Shown here piece by piece: positions 35,466-48,268 of a DNA stretch of 64,000 bases. The position numbers and the translations under genes were made by a program. The notes beneath the pieces are model-generated. The model was not told where the DNA came from. It was given only the letters and a program-made list of their open reading frames with translations, and did not search any database. This stretch comes from Streptomyces atroolivaceus (lineage in GTDB: Bacteria > Actinomycetota > Actinomycetes > Streptomycetales > Streptomycetaceae), in the NCBI RefSeq assembly GCF_000717025.1, contig NZ_JNXG01000002.1:1178001-1242000 (forward strand), written 5' to 3'. The first letter of the stretch is position 1. Every line of letters starts with the position of its first letter.

Positions 35466-36155
35466 ATGCCTACTCATCTCATCACCGGCGCCGGCTCCGG
35501 CATCGGCGCGGCCGTCGCCCGCCGCCTCCTGGAGCGCGGCGACGAACTCGTGCTGCTGGCCCGGGACGCGGGACGCGCCAAGGAACTGGCCGCGCTCCAC
35601 CCCGGCGCCCGCACCCTCGTCGGCGACCTCGGCAATCCCGACCGGCTCTCCTGGGCCTTCGGGCAGCAGCCGATGCCCGAGCGCCTCGACTCGCTGCTGC
35701 ACATCGCGGGCGTCGTCGAACTCGGCACGGTCGGCGACCTCACCCCCAAGGCCTGGCACTTCCAGCTCAACGCCAACCTGGTCTCCCCGGCCGAGCTGAC
35801 GCGTCTGCTCCTGCCGCAACTGCGCGTCACCCAGGGCCACGTCGTCTTCGTGAACTCCGGTGCCGGGCTCGCGGCGCACGCCGAATGGGGCGCGTACGCC
35901 GCGAGCAAGCACGGGCTCAAGGCGCTCGCGGACTCGCTGCGCCACGAGGAGCACGGCAACGGCGTCAGGGTCACCTCCGTGTACCCGGGCCGCACCGCCA
36001 GCCCCATGCAGGCCAAGGTCCACCAGCAGGAGGGCAAGGAGTACGACGCCGCGCGCTGGATCGACCCGGAGTCGGTGGCCACCACGATCCTGCTGGCGCT
36101 CGATCTGCCACGGGACGCCGAGATCAACGACCTGACGGTCCGCCCCGGCCGCTGA
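35466..36155 (+). CDS. short-chain dehydrogenase/reductase
   Basis: A 229-aa NAD(P)H-binding enzyme: the cofactor motif TGAGSGIGAA (residues 6-15), the GVVEL core near residue 84, the catalytic Ser (VNSGAG) and the YAASK active site. The downstream PGRTAS step fits. Length is typical of a classical SDR. The ATG at 35466 has a GAGGGC ribosome site. It forms a pair with the LOG-like gene. Substrate unknown. Confidence 0.9.
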   Translation: MPTHLITGAGSGIGAAVARRLLERGDELVLLARDAGRAKELAALHPGARTLVGDLGNPDRLSWAFGQQPMPERLDSLLHIAGVVELGTVGDLTPKAWHFQLNANLVSPAELTRLLLPQLRVTQGHVVFVNSGAGLAAHAEWGAYAASKHGLKALADSLRHEEHGNGVRVTSVYPGRTASPMQAKVHQQEGKEYDAARWIDPESVATTILLALDLPRDAEINDLTVRPGR

Positions 36156-36175
36156 GAGCCCGCGCCCGGGGCCCG

Positions 36176-36181
36176 TAGGCT
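36176..36181 (+). promoter_or_regulatory. candidate -10 (TAGGCT) of the MetE-like gene
   Basis: TAGGCT ends 6 nt before GTG 36188 with no ribosome site, another apparent leaderless start. Confidence 0.4.
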
Positions 36182-36187
36182 TTCCGC

Positions 36188-39459
<3,272 letters not shown>

Positions 39460-39772
39460 TCGAGGCGCGATCGAGATGTGGACGACGCGTGGTCATGCGC
39501 GACGGGGGAAGTAAGCGGACGAGGCGGCGGGGAGGGGGCCGGAAAGCCCGCTCCGTCCCGCCCGCATCACCCGTTCGGCGCCTATCAGACAGTCAGGGGT
39601 GTCAGGACCGCATTCGGGCAAGAGCTGCAGAGCGCTGCCCGCGGGGGCCCTCGTCGGCCTACTGTTGAACGAGCACCTGCCGTGCCCGGCCGCGTGGTGG
39701 GATCGGGTCGTGGTGGCATGGGGGCGGGGGCCACCGCGGGACATCGGCACCGCCGGCTGTGAGAGGGACGGA
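39460..39772. other. 313-bp intergenic region upstream of the GGDEF-EAL gene
   Basis: No gene or firm promoter seen. A GAGAGGGA ribosome site lies before ATG 39773. It includes a GTCAGG direct repeat near 39591-39606. A frame upstream of the ATG is open but has no ribosome site. Confidence 0.4.
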
Positions 39773-41917
39773 ATGGAACCGACCGAGAGCGCCGCGCCGG
39801 TGTCGCGGCTGCAGGGTTTCGCGGGCCTCACGTCCAAGGTGGGCGCCGTCGTCGTGGCGGTCGCAGCGGCGCAGCTCGCCACGGGGTTCTCCCGCACGGT
39901 CCACGACGGCCACGCGCTCTTCCCCGCCGGCACGGCGGGCTGGTCGCTCGCCCTGCTCACCGGGATCATCGTGGGCCATCTGGTCGCGCTCGGCCGTGAC
40001 CGGTGGTGGGGCGGCACCGGTTCCGGCGCCGCCCTCACCCTCGCCGTGCTGCTGCTCCACGGCTGGGTGGCCGCCGGACTGGTCAGCCTCGTCGTCGTGG
40101 TGCTCGTGGGCACGGCCAGGCGTCACCGGTGGTGGCAGGGGCTGCTCCACGGGGCGGTGGACATACTCGGGATCGGGGCGGCCGCGCTCGTGCTGTCAGC
40201 CTTCGGCGAGGTACCGACCGTCGAGAAGCCCTGGCGGCCCCTCGACTGGGGCCTCGACGCCTTACCGAAGGTGCTGCTGGCCGCCGGCGCGTATCTCCTC
40301 GTCACCCGCGTCCTGCTCTGGTACGCCAGGGCGTCACAGAGCGGCGGGCTGCCGACCATCGCCCGCACCGCGGTGTTGCGCCAGGGCCTCGTCGCGGTCG
40401 CCCTGCTCGGCATCGCCCCGCTGATCTGTGTGGTGGCGTCGGCCAAGCCGGTGCTGCTGCCGCTCTTCGCCGTACCGCTGATCGCGCTGGACTCCACGCT
40501 CTGGATCGCCCGCGCACGGGCCGAGGAGCAGTTGAGGGACCCGCTCACCGGCCTGCCCAACCGCCAGTGGCTCCTGGAGAGGACGTGGACGGCGCTGGAG
40601 GAGGCCGACGGCACCGCCACCAGATCCGCCCTCGTCCTCATCGACCTCGACCGCTTCCGGGCCGTCAACGACACCCTCGGCCATCTCGCCGGGGACCGTC
40701 TCCTGCTCCAGATAGCGGAGCGGCTGCGGCTCGCCCTGCCACGCGGTGCGGAGGCCGCGCGGCTCGGCGGCGACGAGTTCGCCGTGCTGCTGCCGACGGC
40801 GGACTCGATCACCAGCGCCCAGCGCATCGCCCGCAATCTGGTCGCCGAACTCTCCTCGCCCCTCGACCTCGACGGGCTCACGCTGGTGCTGGAGGCGAGC
40901 GCGGGGGTCGCCGTCCACCCCGACCACGCCCTGGACGCCGAAGGGCTGCTCAGGCGGGCGGACGTGGCCATGTACCAGGCCAAGCGTGACCGTACGGGTG
41001 TGGAGGTCTACGAGTCCAAGCGGGACAGCAACACCCCGGACCGGCTCGGTCTGCTGGGCGATCTCCGCCGGGCGCTGGACGCCCGCGAGGTGGAACTCCA
41101 CTACCAGCCCAAGGTCCGGTTCGACGGCCAGGTGGCCGGCCTCGAAGCGCTGGTGCGCTGGGTGCATCCGGAGCGCGGGCGGGTCCCCCCGGACGAGTTC
41201 ATCGCGATCGCGGAGTCCTCCGGACTGATGCCCCACCTCACCGAGTACGTGCTGGAGACCGCACTGGCCCAGGTGGCCCGGTGGCGGGCGCAGGGGCTGT
41301 TCGTCCCCGTCGCGGTCAACGTCTCGCCGCGCGACGTCCACACACCGGGTTTCGCGGGCAGCGTCGCGGCACGGCTCGCCCGGCACGGCGTCCCCGCCGG
41401 CGCCCTGCAACTGGAGATAACCGAGCACGTCCTGCTGGAGGACCCCCAGCGGGCCGCCGACACCCTTGCGGGGCTGACCGGGCACGGGGTGAAGATGTCC
41501 CTCGACGACTTCGGCACCGGCTACTCATCCCTCGTCCACCTGCGGAAACTGCCGGTCAGCGAGCTCAAGATCGACCGGTCGTTCGTGGCGCGGCTGGCCG
41601 TGGACCACGAGGACGCGGAGATCGTCCGCTGCACCATCGACCTGGCCCACTCGCTCGGGCTGATCGTCGTCGCCGAGGGAGTCGAGGACGACGAGACCTG
41701 GGAGCGGCTGCGGGACCTCCACTGCGACGCGGTGCAGGGGTGGCTCGTCGCCGCCGCGATGCCGCCGCAGGAGACGACGGCGTGGCTGCGGGCCCGGGGC
41801 GAGCACGGATGGCGCCGGCCGGCGGAGCGGGAGGCCGAGGCGGCGCCGGCGGTGGCACCAGAGCCGGCGCCGAGGTCCGCGGGGCGCGCGCTGAATCCCG
41901 GCACGGCCACGGCCTGA
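39773..41917 (+). CDS. rmdB: membrane GGDEF-EAL cyclic-di-GMP enzyme (RmdB-like)
   Basis: A 714-aa protein. An N-terminal integral-membrane region (about residues 15-230, roughly six to seven helices) is followed by GGDEF and EAL domains. GGDEF is intact (ARLGGDEFAVLL, about residue 330), with DPLTGLPNRQW upstream. EAL is also intact: EALVRW, NVSPRDVH, EITEHVLL, LDDFGTGYS, LKIDRSF and VAEGVE. From memory, the S. coelicolor counterpart is the phosphodiesterase RmdB. ATG 39773 has GAGAGGGA upstream. One in-frame TTA (40262-40264, DALPKVL) predicts bldA dependence. It lies between ligA and gatC. Confidence 0.9.
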   Translation: MEPTESAAPVSRLQGFAGLTSKVGAVVVAVAAAQLATGFSRTVHDGHALFPAGTAGWSLALLTGIIVGHLVALGRDRWWGGTGSGAALTLAVLLLHGWVAAGLVSLVVVVLVGTARRHRWWQGLLHGAVDILGIGAAALVLSAFGEVPTVEKPWRPLDWGLDALPKVLLAAGAYLLVTRVLLWYARASQSGGLPTIARTAVLRQGLVAVALLGIAPLICVVASAKPVLLPLFAVPLIALDSTLWIARARAEEQLRDPLTGLPNRQWLLERTWTALEEADGTATRSALVLIDLDRFRAVNDTLGHLAGDRLLLQIAERLRLALPRGAEAARLGGDEFAVLLPTADSITSAQRIARNLVAELSSPLDLDGLTLVLEASAGVAVHPDHALDAEGLLRRADVAMYQAKRDRTGVEVYESKRDSNTPDRLGLLGDLRRALDAREVELHYQPKVRFDGQVAGLEALVRWVHPERGRVPPDEFIAIAESSGLMPHLTEYVLETALAQVARWRAQGLFVPVAVNVSPRDVHTPGFAGSVAARLARHGVPAGALQLEITEHVLLEDPQRAADTLAGLTGHGVKMSLDDFGTGYSSLVHLRKLPVSELKIDRSFVARLAVDHEDAEIVRCTIDLAHSLGLIVVAEGVEDDETWERLRDLHCDAVQGWLVAAAMPPQETTAWLRARGEHGWRRPAEREAEAAPAVAPEPAPRSAGRALNPGTATA

Positions 41918-42074
41918 GGCCGGGGCGGACCGGGGCCGGTTCCCCGGTGGAGGTCCGCCGCGGTTCGAGGGAAGAGCCGCCGCGGTTCGGGGTGGAGGTC
42001 CGCCCGGTGGCCGTTTTGTCCTCAATGGGCGGCCGGGCTCGATCCGCTCGCCGCAGAGGTGTCCTGCGACCCCA

Positions 42075-42080
42075 TAGGAT
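42075..42080 (+). promoter_or_regulatory. candidate -10 (TAGGAT) of the gat operon
   Basis: TAGGAT, a common Streptomyces -10 form, lies 38 nt before the gatC ATG. No clear -35 is seen, so this is tentative. Confidence 0.45.
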
Positions 42081-42118
42081 TGGGCCAAAACCACACACCA
42101 AACCCTGAGGATCGCTGC

Positions 42119-42415
42119 ATGCCTGGCATCACGCGCGAGGAGGTCGCCCACCTCGCCCGGCTGGCGCGTCTGGAGCTGAAGGGCGAAGAGCTCGAGCACT
42201 TCGCCGGTCAGCTCGACGACATCATCGGCGCGGTCGCCCGCGTCTCCGAGGTCGCCGACCAAGACGTACCGCCGACCTCCCACCCGCTGCCGCTGACCAA
42301 CGTCATGCGCGCGGACGAGGTCCGTCCGTCGCTCACCCCCGAGCAGGCGCTCTCCGGCGCCCCGGCCCAGGAGCAGCAGCGTTTCAAGGTGCCGCAGATC
42401 CTGGGGGAGGACTAA
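42119..42415 (+). CDS. gatC: Asp-tRNA(Asn)/Glu-tRNA(Gln) amidotransferase subunit C
   Basis: A 98-aa scaffold subunit of GatCAB, which makes Gln-tRNA(Gln) and Asn-tRNA(Asn) by amidation. ATG 42119 has GAGG 8 nt upstream. Family marks: [17 protein letters not shown] at the N-terminus and RADEVRPSL. It is 5 bp before gatA in a compact operon (gatC, gatA, small gene, gatB). Confidence 0.96.
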   Translation: MPGITREEVAHLARLARLELKGEELEHFAGQLDDIIGAVARVSEVADQDVPPTSHPLPLTNVMRADEVRPSLTPEQALSGAPAQEQQRFKVPQILGED

Positions 42416-42420
42416 CAGCC

Positions 42421-43923
42421 ATGACGGACATCAGCACCATCATCAAGCTCACCGCGGCCCAGATCGCCGCGAAGATCGCCTCCGGCGAGCTGACGGCCGT
42501 CGAGGTCACCGAGGCCCACCTGGCCCGGATCGACGCCATCGACGAGAAGGTCCACGCCTTCCTGCACATCGACCGCGAGGGCGCGCTCGCGCAGGCCCGC
42601 GCCGTCGACGCCAAGCGTGAGGCGGGTGAGAAGCTCGGCCCGCTGGCCGGCGTCCCGCTCGCGCTCAAGGACATCTTCACCACGCAGGACATGCCGACCA
42701 CCGTCGGTTCGAAGATCCTCGAGGGCTGGGTCCCGCCGTACGACGCGACCCTCACGAAGAAGCTGAAGGCGGCCGACGTCGTCATCCTCGGCAAGACCAA
42801 CATGGACGAGTTCGCCATGGGGTCCTCCACCGAGAACAGCGCGTACGGCCCGACCGGCAACCCCTGGGACCTCACCCGTATCCCTGGCGGTTCCGGCGGC
42901 GGCTCCTCCGCCGCGCTGGCCTCATTCGAGGCGCCGCTCGCCATCGGCACGGACACCGGTGGCTCCATCCGCCAGCCCGCCGCCGTCACCGGCACCGTCG
43001 GAGTCAAGCCCACCTACGGCGGCGTCTCCCGCTACGGCATGGTCGCCTTCTCGTCCTCCCTCGACCAGGGCGGCCCCTGCGCCCGCACGGTCCTGGACGC
43101 GGCGCTGCTGCACGAGGTCATCGGCGGACACGACCCGCTCGACTCCACGTCCATCGACGCGCCGGTGCCGCCGGTCGTCGAGGCCGCGCGCAACGGATCC
43201 GTTCAGGGCATGCGCGTCGGTGTGGTCAAGCAGTTCTCCGGCGAGGGCTACCAGGCCGGTGTCGTCCAGCGCTTCAACGAGTCGGTCGAGCTGCTGAAGT
43301 CGCTCGGCGCCACCATCGTCGAGCTGGACTGCCCGTCCTTCGACCTCGCTCTTTCGGCGTACTACCTGATCGCGCCGTCCGAGTGCTCCTCGAATTTGGC
43401 GCGCTTCGACGCCATGCGTTACGGCCTGCGGGTCGGCGACGACGGCACGCGCTCTGCCGAGGACGTCACCGCCCTCACCCGTGAGGCCGGCTTCGGCGAC
43501 GAGGTCAAGCGCCGCATCATCCTCGGCACGTACGCGCTCAGCTCCGGCTACTACGACGCGTACTACGGCTCGGCACAGAAGGTCCGCACCCTCATCACCC
43601 AGGACTTCGAGAAGGCGTTCGAGCAGGTGGACGTCATCGTCTCGCCGACGACCCCGACCACCGCCTTCCCGATCGGCGAGCGCGCCGACGACCCGATGGC
43701 GATGTACCTCGCGGACCTGTGCACCATCCCGACCAACCTCGCCGGCAACTCCGCCATGTCGCTTCCGTGCGGCCTGGCCCCGGAGGACGGCCTGCCGGTC
43801 GGGCTGCAGATCATCGCCCCCGCCATGAAGGACGACCGGCTGTACAAGGTCGGAGCAGCCGTCGAGGCCGCTTTCGTGGAAAAGTGGGGGCACCCGCTGC
43901 TTGAGGAGGCTCCGTCACTATGA
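42421..43923 (+). CDS. gatA: Asp/Glu-tRNA amidotransferase subunit A (amidase)
   Basis: A 500-aa glutaminase subunit that releases ammonia for transamidation. The Ser-cisSer-Lys triad is in LALKDIF (Lys), the SGGGSSAAL stretch (cis-Ser) and DTGGSIRQP (nucleophile Ser). Length matches the amidase signature family. Its stop overlaps the ATG of the following 80-residue gene (ATGA). Confidence 0.97.
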   Translation: MTDISTIIKLTAAQIAAKIASGELTAVEVTEAHLARIDAIDEKVHAFLHIDREGALAQARAVDAKREAGEKLGPLAGVPLALKDIFTTQDMPTTVGSKILEGWVPPYDATLTKKLKAADVVILGKTNMDEFAMGSSTENSAYGPTGNPWDLTRIPGGSGGGSSAALASFEAPLAIGTDTGGSIRQPAAVTGTVGVKPTYGGVSRYGMVAFSSSLDQGGPCARTVLDAALLHEVIGGHDPLDSTSIDAPVPPVVEAARNGSVQGMRVGVVKQFSGEGYQAGVVQRFNESVELLKSLGATIVELDCPSFDLALSAYYLIAPSECSSNLARFDAMRYGLRVGDDGTRSAEDVTALTREAGFGDEVKRRIILGTYALSSGYYDAYYGSAQKVRTLITQDFEKAFEQVDVIVSPTTPTTAFPIGERADDPMAMYLADLCTIPTNLAGNSAMSLPCGLAPEDGLPVGLQIIAPAMKDDRLYKVGAAVEAAFVEKWGHPLLEEAPSL

Positions 43924-44162
43924 GCGCAATGGCTAAGAAGGCCAAGAACTTCAAGAAGTCCAAGTCCGGTGTGTACGTGTCCCTGGGCACCACCGCCTTC
44001 GGCGCCCTGAGCGTCGTCAAGCAGGCGAGGATGGCCCGCCAGGACAACGACATGCTGCGGCTGGCCGACGCCGCCGTATCCGCCGCCGCGATCGTGACCG
44101 GACTCGCGATCCTCTACCGCGAGCTCAAGCGTCTCGGCGACGACGACGTCCTGCTGGGCTGA
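43920..44162 (+). CDS. 80-residue conserved protein between gatA and gatB
   Basis: Starts at ATG 43920 overlapping the gatA stop by 4 nt (43929 is an alternative start). A highly basic N-terminus ([12 protein letters not shown]) is followed by a hydrophobic helix (about 48-65: [19 protein letters not shown] in part) and an acidic end. It could be a small membrane protein with a basic tail. Translation coupling and location between gatA and gatB suggest a link to tRNA amidation or operon regulation, but no domain is recognised. The next gene starts 16 bp later. Confidence 0.82.
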   Translation: MSAMAKKAKNFKKSKSGVYVSLGTTAFGALSVVKQARMARQDNDMLRLADAAVSAAAIVTGLAILYRELKRLGDDDVLLG

Positions 44163-44178
44163 GAGGGAAAGTTTCATC

Positions 44179-45687
44179 GTGACTGTCATCGACCTGGAGT
44201 CGTACGAGGATGCCCTCGCGACGTACGACCCCGTCATGGGCCTCGAGGTCCATGTGGAGCTCGGCACCAAGACCAAGATGTTCTGCGGGTGCTCCACGGA
44301 GCTCAAGCAGGACGCGAACTCGCAGACCTGTCCGGTCTGTCTCGGGCTGCCGGGCGCGCTTCCGGTCGTCAACGAGATCGGCGTCGAGTCCGCCATCAAG
44401 ATCGGCCTCGCGCTGAACTGCGAGATCGCCGAGTGGTGCCGCTTCGCCCGGAAGAACTACTTCTATCCGGACATGCCGAAGAACTTCCAGACCTCGCAGT
44501 ACGACGAGCCGATCGCCTTCAACGGCTACCTGGACGTCCAGCTGGAGGACGGGGAGATCTTCCGCGTACAGATCGAGCGCGCCCACATGGAGGAGGACAC
44601 CGGCAAGTCGACGCACGTCGGCGGTGCCACCGGCCGCATCCACGGCGCCTCCCACTCGCTGCTCGACTACAACCGTGCGGGCATCCCGCTCATCGAGATC
44701 GTCACCAAGCCGATCGAGGGAGCCGGCGCACGCGCCCCCGAGGTCGCCAAGGCGTACGTCGCCGAGCTCCGCGAGCTCATCAAGGCGCTCGGTGTCTCGG
44801 AGGCCCGGATGGAGATGGGCCAGATGCGCTGCGACGTCAACCTGTCGCTGCGGCCCCACGGCACCGAGAAGTTCGGCACGCGCTCCGAGACGAAGAACGT
44901 CAACTCGCTGCGCTCCGTCGAGCGCGCCGCCCGCTTCGAGATCCAGCGTCACGCGGCGGTGCTGAACAGCGGCGGGACGATCGTGCAGGAGACCCGGCAC
45001 TTCCACGAGGAGGACGGCTCCACCACGGCCGGCCGCATCAAGGACAACGCCGAGGACTACCGCTACTTCCCCGAGCCGGACCTGGTGCCGGTCGCCCCTT
45101 CCCGCGACTGGGCCGAGGAGCTCCGCAAGGGGCTTCCCGAGCTGCCCCGGCTGCGCCGCAAGCGGCTGAAGGAGGAGTGGGGTGTCAACGAGCACGACAT
45201 GCAGTCCATCCTCAACGCGGGCGCGGTCGACCTGATCGTCGCCACGACCGACGCGGGGGCCCCCTCCGACCAGGCCCGCAAGTGGTGGATGGGCGAGCTC
45301 GCCCGCAACGCCAACGAGACCGGCCGCAGCCTGGACGAGCTGCCGGTCACCCCGGCGCAGGTCGCCCGGGTGGCTGAGCTCGTCGCCTCCGGCGACCTCA
45401 ACGACAAGCTGGCGCGCCAGGTCCTCGAGGGCGTCCTCGCGGGCGAGGGCGACCCGGACACCGTCGTCGAGAAGCGCGGCCTGAAGGTCGTCTCCGACGA
45501 GGGCGCGCTGGGCACCGCCGTCGACGAGGCCATCGCGGCCAACGCGGCGATCGCGGACAAGATCCGTGGCGGCAAGGTCGCCGCGGCCGGCGCCCTGGTG
45601 GGCGCGGTCATGAAGGCGACACGCGGCCAGGCGGACGCGGCGCGTGTGCGTGAGCTGATCCTGGAGAAGCTCGGCGTCGAGGGCTGA
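44179..45687 (+). CDS. gatB: Asp/Glu-tRNA amidotransferase subunit B
   Basis: A 502-aa subunit that binds the misacylated tRNA and activates it with ATP. GTG 44179 has GAGAGGGAAAG upstream. The GatB family blocks are clear: [18 protein letters not shown], two zinc cysteines in CGCST and CPVCLGLPG, the [13 protein letters not shown] stretch and the C-terminal GatB/YqeY domain. It ends the gat operon with a 15-bp terminator. Confidence 0.97.
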   Translation: MTVIDLESYEDALATYDPVMGLEVHVELGTKTKMFCGCSTELKQDANSQTCPVCLGLPGALPVVNEIGVESAIKIGLALNCEIAEWCRFARKNYFYPDMPKNFQTSQYDEPIAFNGYLDVQLEDGEIFRVQIERAHMEEDTGKSTHVGGATGRIHGASHSLLDYNRAGIPLIEIVTKPIEGAGARAPEVAKAYVAELRELIKALGVSEARMEMGQMRCDVNLSLRPHGTEKFGTRSETKNVNSLRSVERAARFEIQRHAAVLNSGGTIVQETRHFHEEDGSTTAGRIKDNAEDYRYFPEPDLVPVAPSRDWAEELRKGLPELPRLRRKRLKEEWGVNEHDMQSILNAGAVDLIVATTDAGAPSDQARKWWMGELARNANETGRSLDELPVTPAQVARVAELVASGDLNDKLARQVLEGVLAGEGDPDTVVEKRGLKVVSDEGALGTAVDEAIAANAAIADKIRGGKVAAAGALVGAVMKATRGQADAARVRELILEKLGVEG

Positions 45688-45701
45688 CCCGGGCGACACG
45701 G

Positions 45702-45740
45702 CGAAGGGGCGGAGCATCCACCGGGTGCTCCGCCCCTTCG
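45702..45740 (+). terminator. strong terminator at the end of the gat operon
   Basis: CGAAGGGGCGGAGCA (45702-45716) pairs exactly with 45726-45740: a 15-bp stem with a 9-nt loop. Confidence 0.85.
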
Positions 45741-45871
45741 GCGTGCGGGCCCCCGGGCCAGAGCTCTCGGGGGTACCTGTCGGACATTCACCACCGGGCC
45801 GTACGGATGCCTTCCCGCCGCCACCTCAGTCTTCTACCTTCCGGGCGTACCAGCGGATTCAGGAGGCTCAA

Positions 45872-47980
45872 TTGGCTACGGACATTTCACGGCGACGTCT
45901 CTTCGCGCTCGGCGGTGGCGCATTCGGGGCCGCTGCCGCGGGCTCGCTGCTTCCGCCGTCGCTCCAGGCCGCGATGGCCGCGCAGCCACGGCCCACGCAG
46001 GGGTCCGGTGGTCTCGCCGACATCAGGCACGTGGTGATCCTCATGCAGGAGAACCGTTCCTTCGACCACTACTTCGGGATGCTGCGGGGCGTGCGCGGAT
46101 TCGGCGACCGCAACGCGATCGAACTGCCGTCCGGCAGGCCGGTCTTCGAGCAGCCGGGGCCGCTGGGCACTCCGGTCCTGCCGTTCCCCGTGCGGGAGGC
46201 GGCGACCGCGCAGAAGAAGGACCTGCAGTACATCGGGGCGCTCGACCACTCCTGGAGCGGTGGCGGCAAGGCCTGGGCCGGGGGGTGGATGAACGGCTGG
46301 GTCTCCGCGAAGACCGCCGCCACGATGGCGTACTACGACCGTCGTGACATACCGCTGCACTACGAACTCGCCGACACCTTCACGGTCTGCGACGCCTACC
46401 ACTCCTCCGTCCACACCTCGACCAGCCCCAACCGCAACCACCTGTGGAGCGGGAAGACCGGCTTCGAGGCGGACGGGAAGCGGGCGGTGGGCAACGACGC
46501 GTACGACGAGGGCACACATCCCGGGTACGACTGGGGCACGTACGCGGAGCGCCTGGAGAAGGCCGGGCACAGCTGGCGTACGTACACCGAGTGGGAGAAC
46601 TTCACCGACAACCAGATCGAGTTCTTCAGCACCTTCAAGGCGCTGGCCCGCAGGGCGCTGGTCAGGACCGGCGGGCACACGTACATGGAGTCGTTCTACG
46701 CGGCCGTGCGGGAAGCGGGCGCGGGGCCGGAGCGGGAGCGGCTGCTCGGACTGCTGGAGGAGGGCGTCGCCCTACTGGCCCCTGCCGAGCGGAGCCTCTT
46801 CGAGCGCGGTCTGCGCCGGGTGGAGACGGGGACGCTGGCCGACGAGTTCGCCGCGGACGTCGCGGCCGGCACCCTGCCCGAGGTCTCCTACCTGGTGCCG
46901 TCCGCAGTGGACTCCGAGCATCCGAGCGTCTCGTCCCCGGCCCACAGTGCGACGATCGTCTACAAGGTTCTCGACGCCCTGGGCCGGCACCCGGATGTGT
47001 GGCGGCACACCGCCGTCATCGTCAACTACGACGAGAACGACGGCTTCTTCGACCACGTGCCACCGCCGGTCCCGCCCGCGGAGGACACCGAGGAGCGGTG
47101 GGAGGGCAAGCCCACCGGTCTCGGTGTGCGGGTGCCGCTCCTGGTGGTCTCGCCGTGGACGGTCGGCGGATACGTCTGTTCCGAGGTCTTCGACCACACG
47201 TCGGTGATCCGCCTGCTGGAGCGCTGGACGGGGGTGCGGGAGCCGAACATCGGTGACTGGCGGCGCACGGTCACCGGCGACCTCACCTCGGCCTTCGACT
47301 TCCGGCGGGCGCAGCGGCGGCCGGAGACGGCACCCCCGGGCGCCGTCCCGCCCTTCGGCGGGCGCTGGCAGCCGCGGCCGCCCCTCGACCAGCACATGCC
47401 CGTCCAGGAACCCGGTGTCCGTCCGGCCCGGCCGCTGCCGTACCAGCCCGACGCGCAGGCGGTGAAGGCGGACGGAGGGCTTCGGGTGACCCTCAGCAAC
47501 ACCGGACGTTCCTCTACGCACTTCGCGCTGTACCCGTACGGGGCGGAGCCCCGTGACCCGCAGCACCGCGACGTCAGGAAGAGGGCGCAGCTGACCGTGC
47601 CCCTGGACGGCGAGGCCTACCGGTTCACGGTCACCGGGCCCAACGGCTTCCGGAGGGAGTTCGAGGGAACCGCGGACAGCTCGGCGGAACTCGCCTCCCG
47701 GATCGACGCCGAAGAGCGCGACCTGCACCTCACCCTGCGCAACACCGGCCGCCGGACACTGACCTTCACCGTCCGGCCGCTGGCCTACGTCGACGAGGAC
47801 GACCTGCGGGACTGGACCCGGACGATCCAGGTGAAGCCGGGGCGCAGCCGTACGGTCGTGCACTCGGCGGCCGACGCCCACGGCTGGTACGACCTCGACG
47901 TGACAGCCGCCGGGGAGGGCACCTTCCGGCGCCGGCTGATGGGCCACATCGAGAACGGGAGGGCGAGCGTCTCCGGCTGA
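45872..47980 (+). CDS. Tat-secreted phosphocholine-specific phospholipase C
   Basis: A 702-aa secreted enzyme hydrolysing phosphatidylcholine-type lipids. TTG 45872 has a perfect AGGAGG 5 nt upstream; longer upstream frames have none. A twin-arginine motif (SRRRLFALGGG) opens the protein. The phosphoesterase domain shows the ENRSFDHYFGM motif, the SPNRNHLWSG segment and EHPSVSSP, with metal-binding acidic residues in NYDENDGFFDH. Two C-terminal DUF756 domains (after about residue 520) follow. It is monocistronic. A single ATTCACC at 45786 resembles half a PHO box, which is weak evidence. Confidence 0.93.
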   Translation: MATDISRRRLFALGGGAFGAAAAGSLLPPSLQAAMAAQPRPTQGSGGLADIRHVVILMQENRSFDHYFGMLRGVRGFGDRNAIELPSGRPVFEQPGPLGTPVLPFPVREAATAQKKDLQYIGALDHSWSGGGKAWAGGWMNGWVSAKTAATMAYYDRRDIPLHYELADTFTVCDAYHSSVHTSTSPNRNHLWSGKTGFEADGKRAVGNDAYDEGTHPGYDWGTYAERLEKAGHSWRTYTEWENFTDNQIEFFSTFKALARRALVRTGGHTYMESFYAAVREAGAGPERERLLGLLEEGVALLAPAERSLFERGLRRVETGTLADEFAADVAAGTLPEVSYLVPSAVDSEHPSVSSPAHSATIVYKVLDALGRHPDVWRHTAVIVNYDENDGFFDHVPPPVPPAEDTEERWEGKPTGLGVRVPLLVVSPWTVGGYVCSEVFDHTSVIRLLERWTGVREPNIGDWRRTVTGDLTSAFDFRRAQRRPETAPPGAVPPFGGRWQPRPPLDQHMPVQEPGVRPARPLPYQPDAQAVKADGGLRVTLSNTGRSSTHFALYPYGAEPRDPQHRDVRKRAQLTVPLDGEAYRFTVTGPNGFRREFEGTADSSAELASRIDAEERDLHLTLRNTGRRTLTFTVRPLAYVDEDDLRDWTRTIQVKPGRSRTVVHSAADAHGWYDLDVTAAGEGTFRRRLMGHIENGRASVSG

Positions 47981-48268
47981 CGGGGGGTACGGGCGGGGCC
48001 GACGGAGGCGGCACGAGATGACGGAGGGGGACGGGCCTGGCGGACGTGCCGGCGGGGGTGTGGCGGACGGGGGAGGGACGTGCCGGCGGACTGGGGACAG
48101 CGCTGAGACGCCGACCGTCGGCAAGGCGAAATCAAGCCATGTGACCATCACCACGAAAGCGGTACATGGCCGGAAATGGCTGACAGAGTGAGCCCTTCAG
48201 GTCATGCGACTTTGTGGGATGTTCCTGTCAAATCCCCCCACGGTCCACGAACCCCAGGAGCACGTCCG

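Noticed and set aside
41940..42010. Short direct repeats (GGTGGAGGTCCGCC and CCGCGGTTCG, twice each) after the GGDEF-EAL gene.
   Set aside because: Only two imperfectly spaced copies and no gene or known element; probably background or decayed repeat.
45786..45796. A single ATTCACC-like element upstream of phospholipase C, possibly a PHO box.
   Set aside because: PHO boxes need at least two direct 11-bp repeats; the neighbours do not match.
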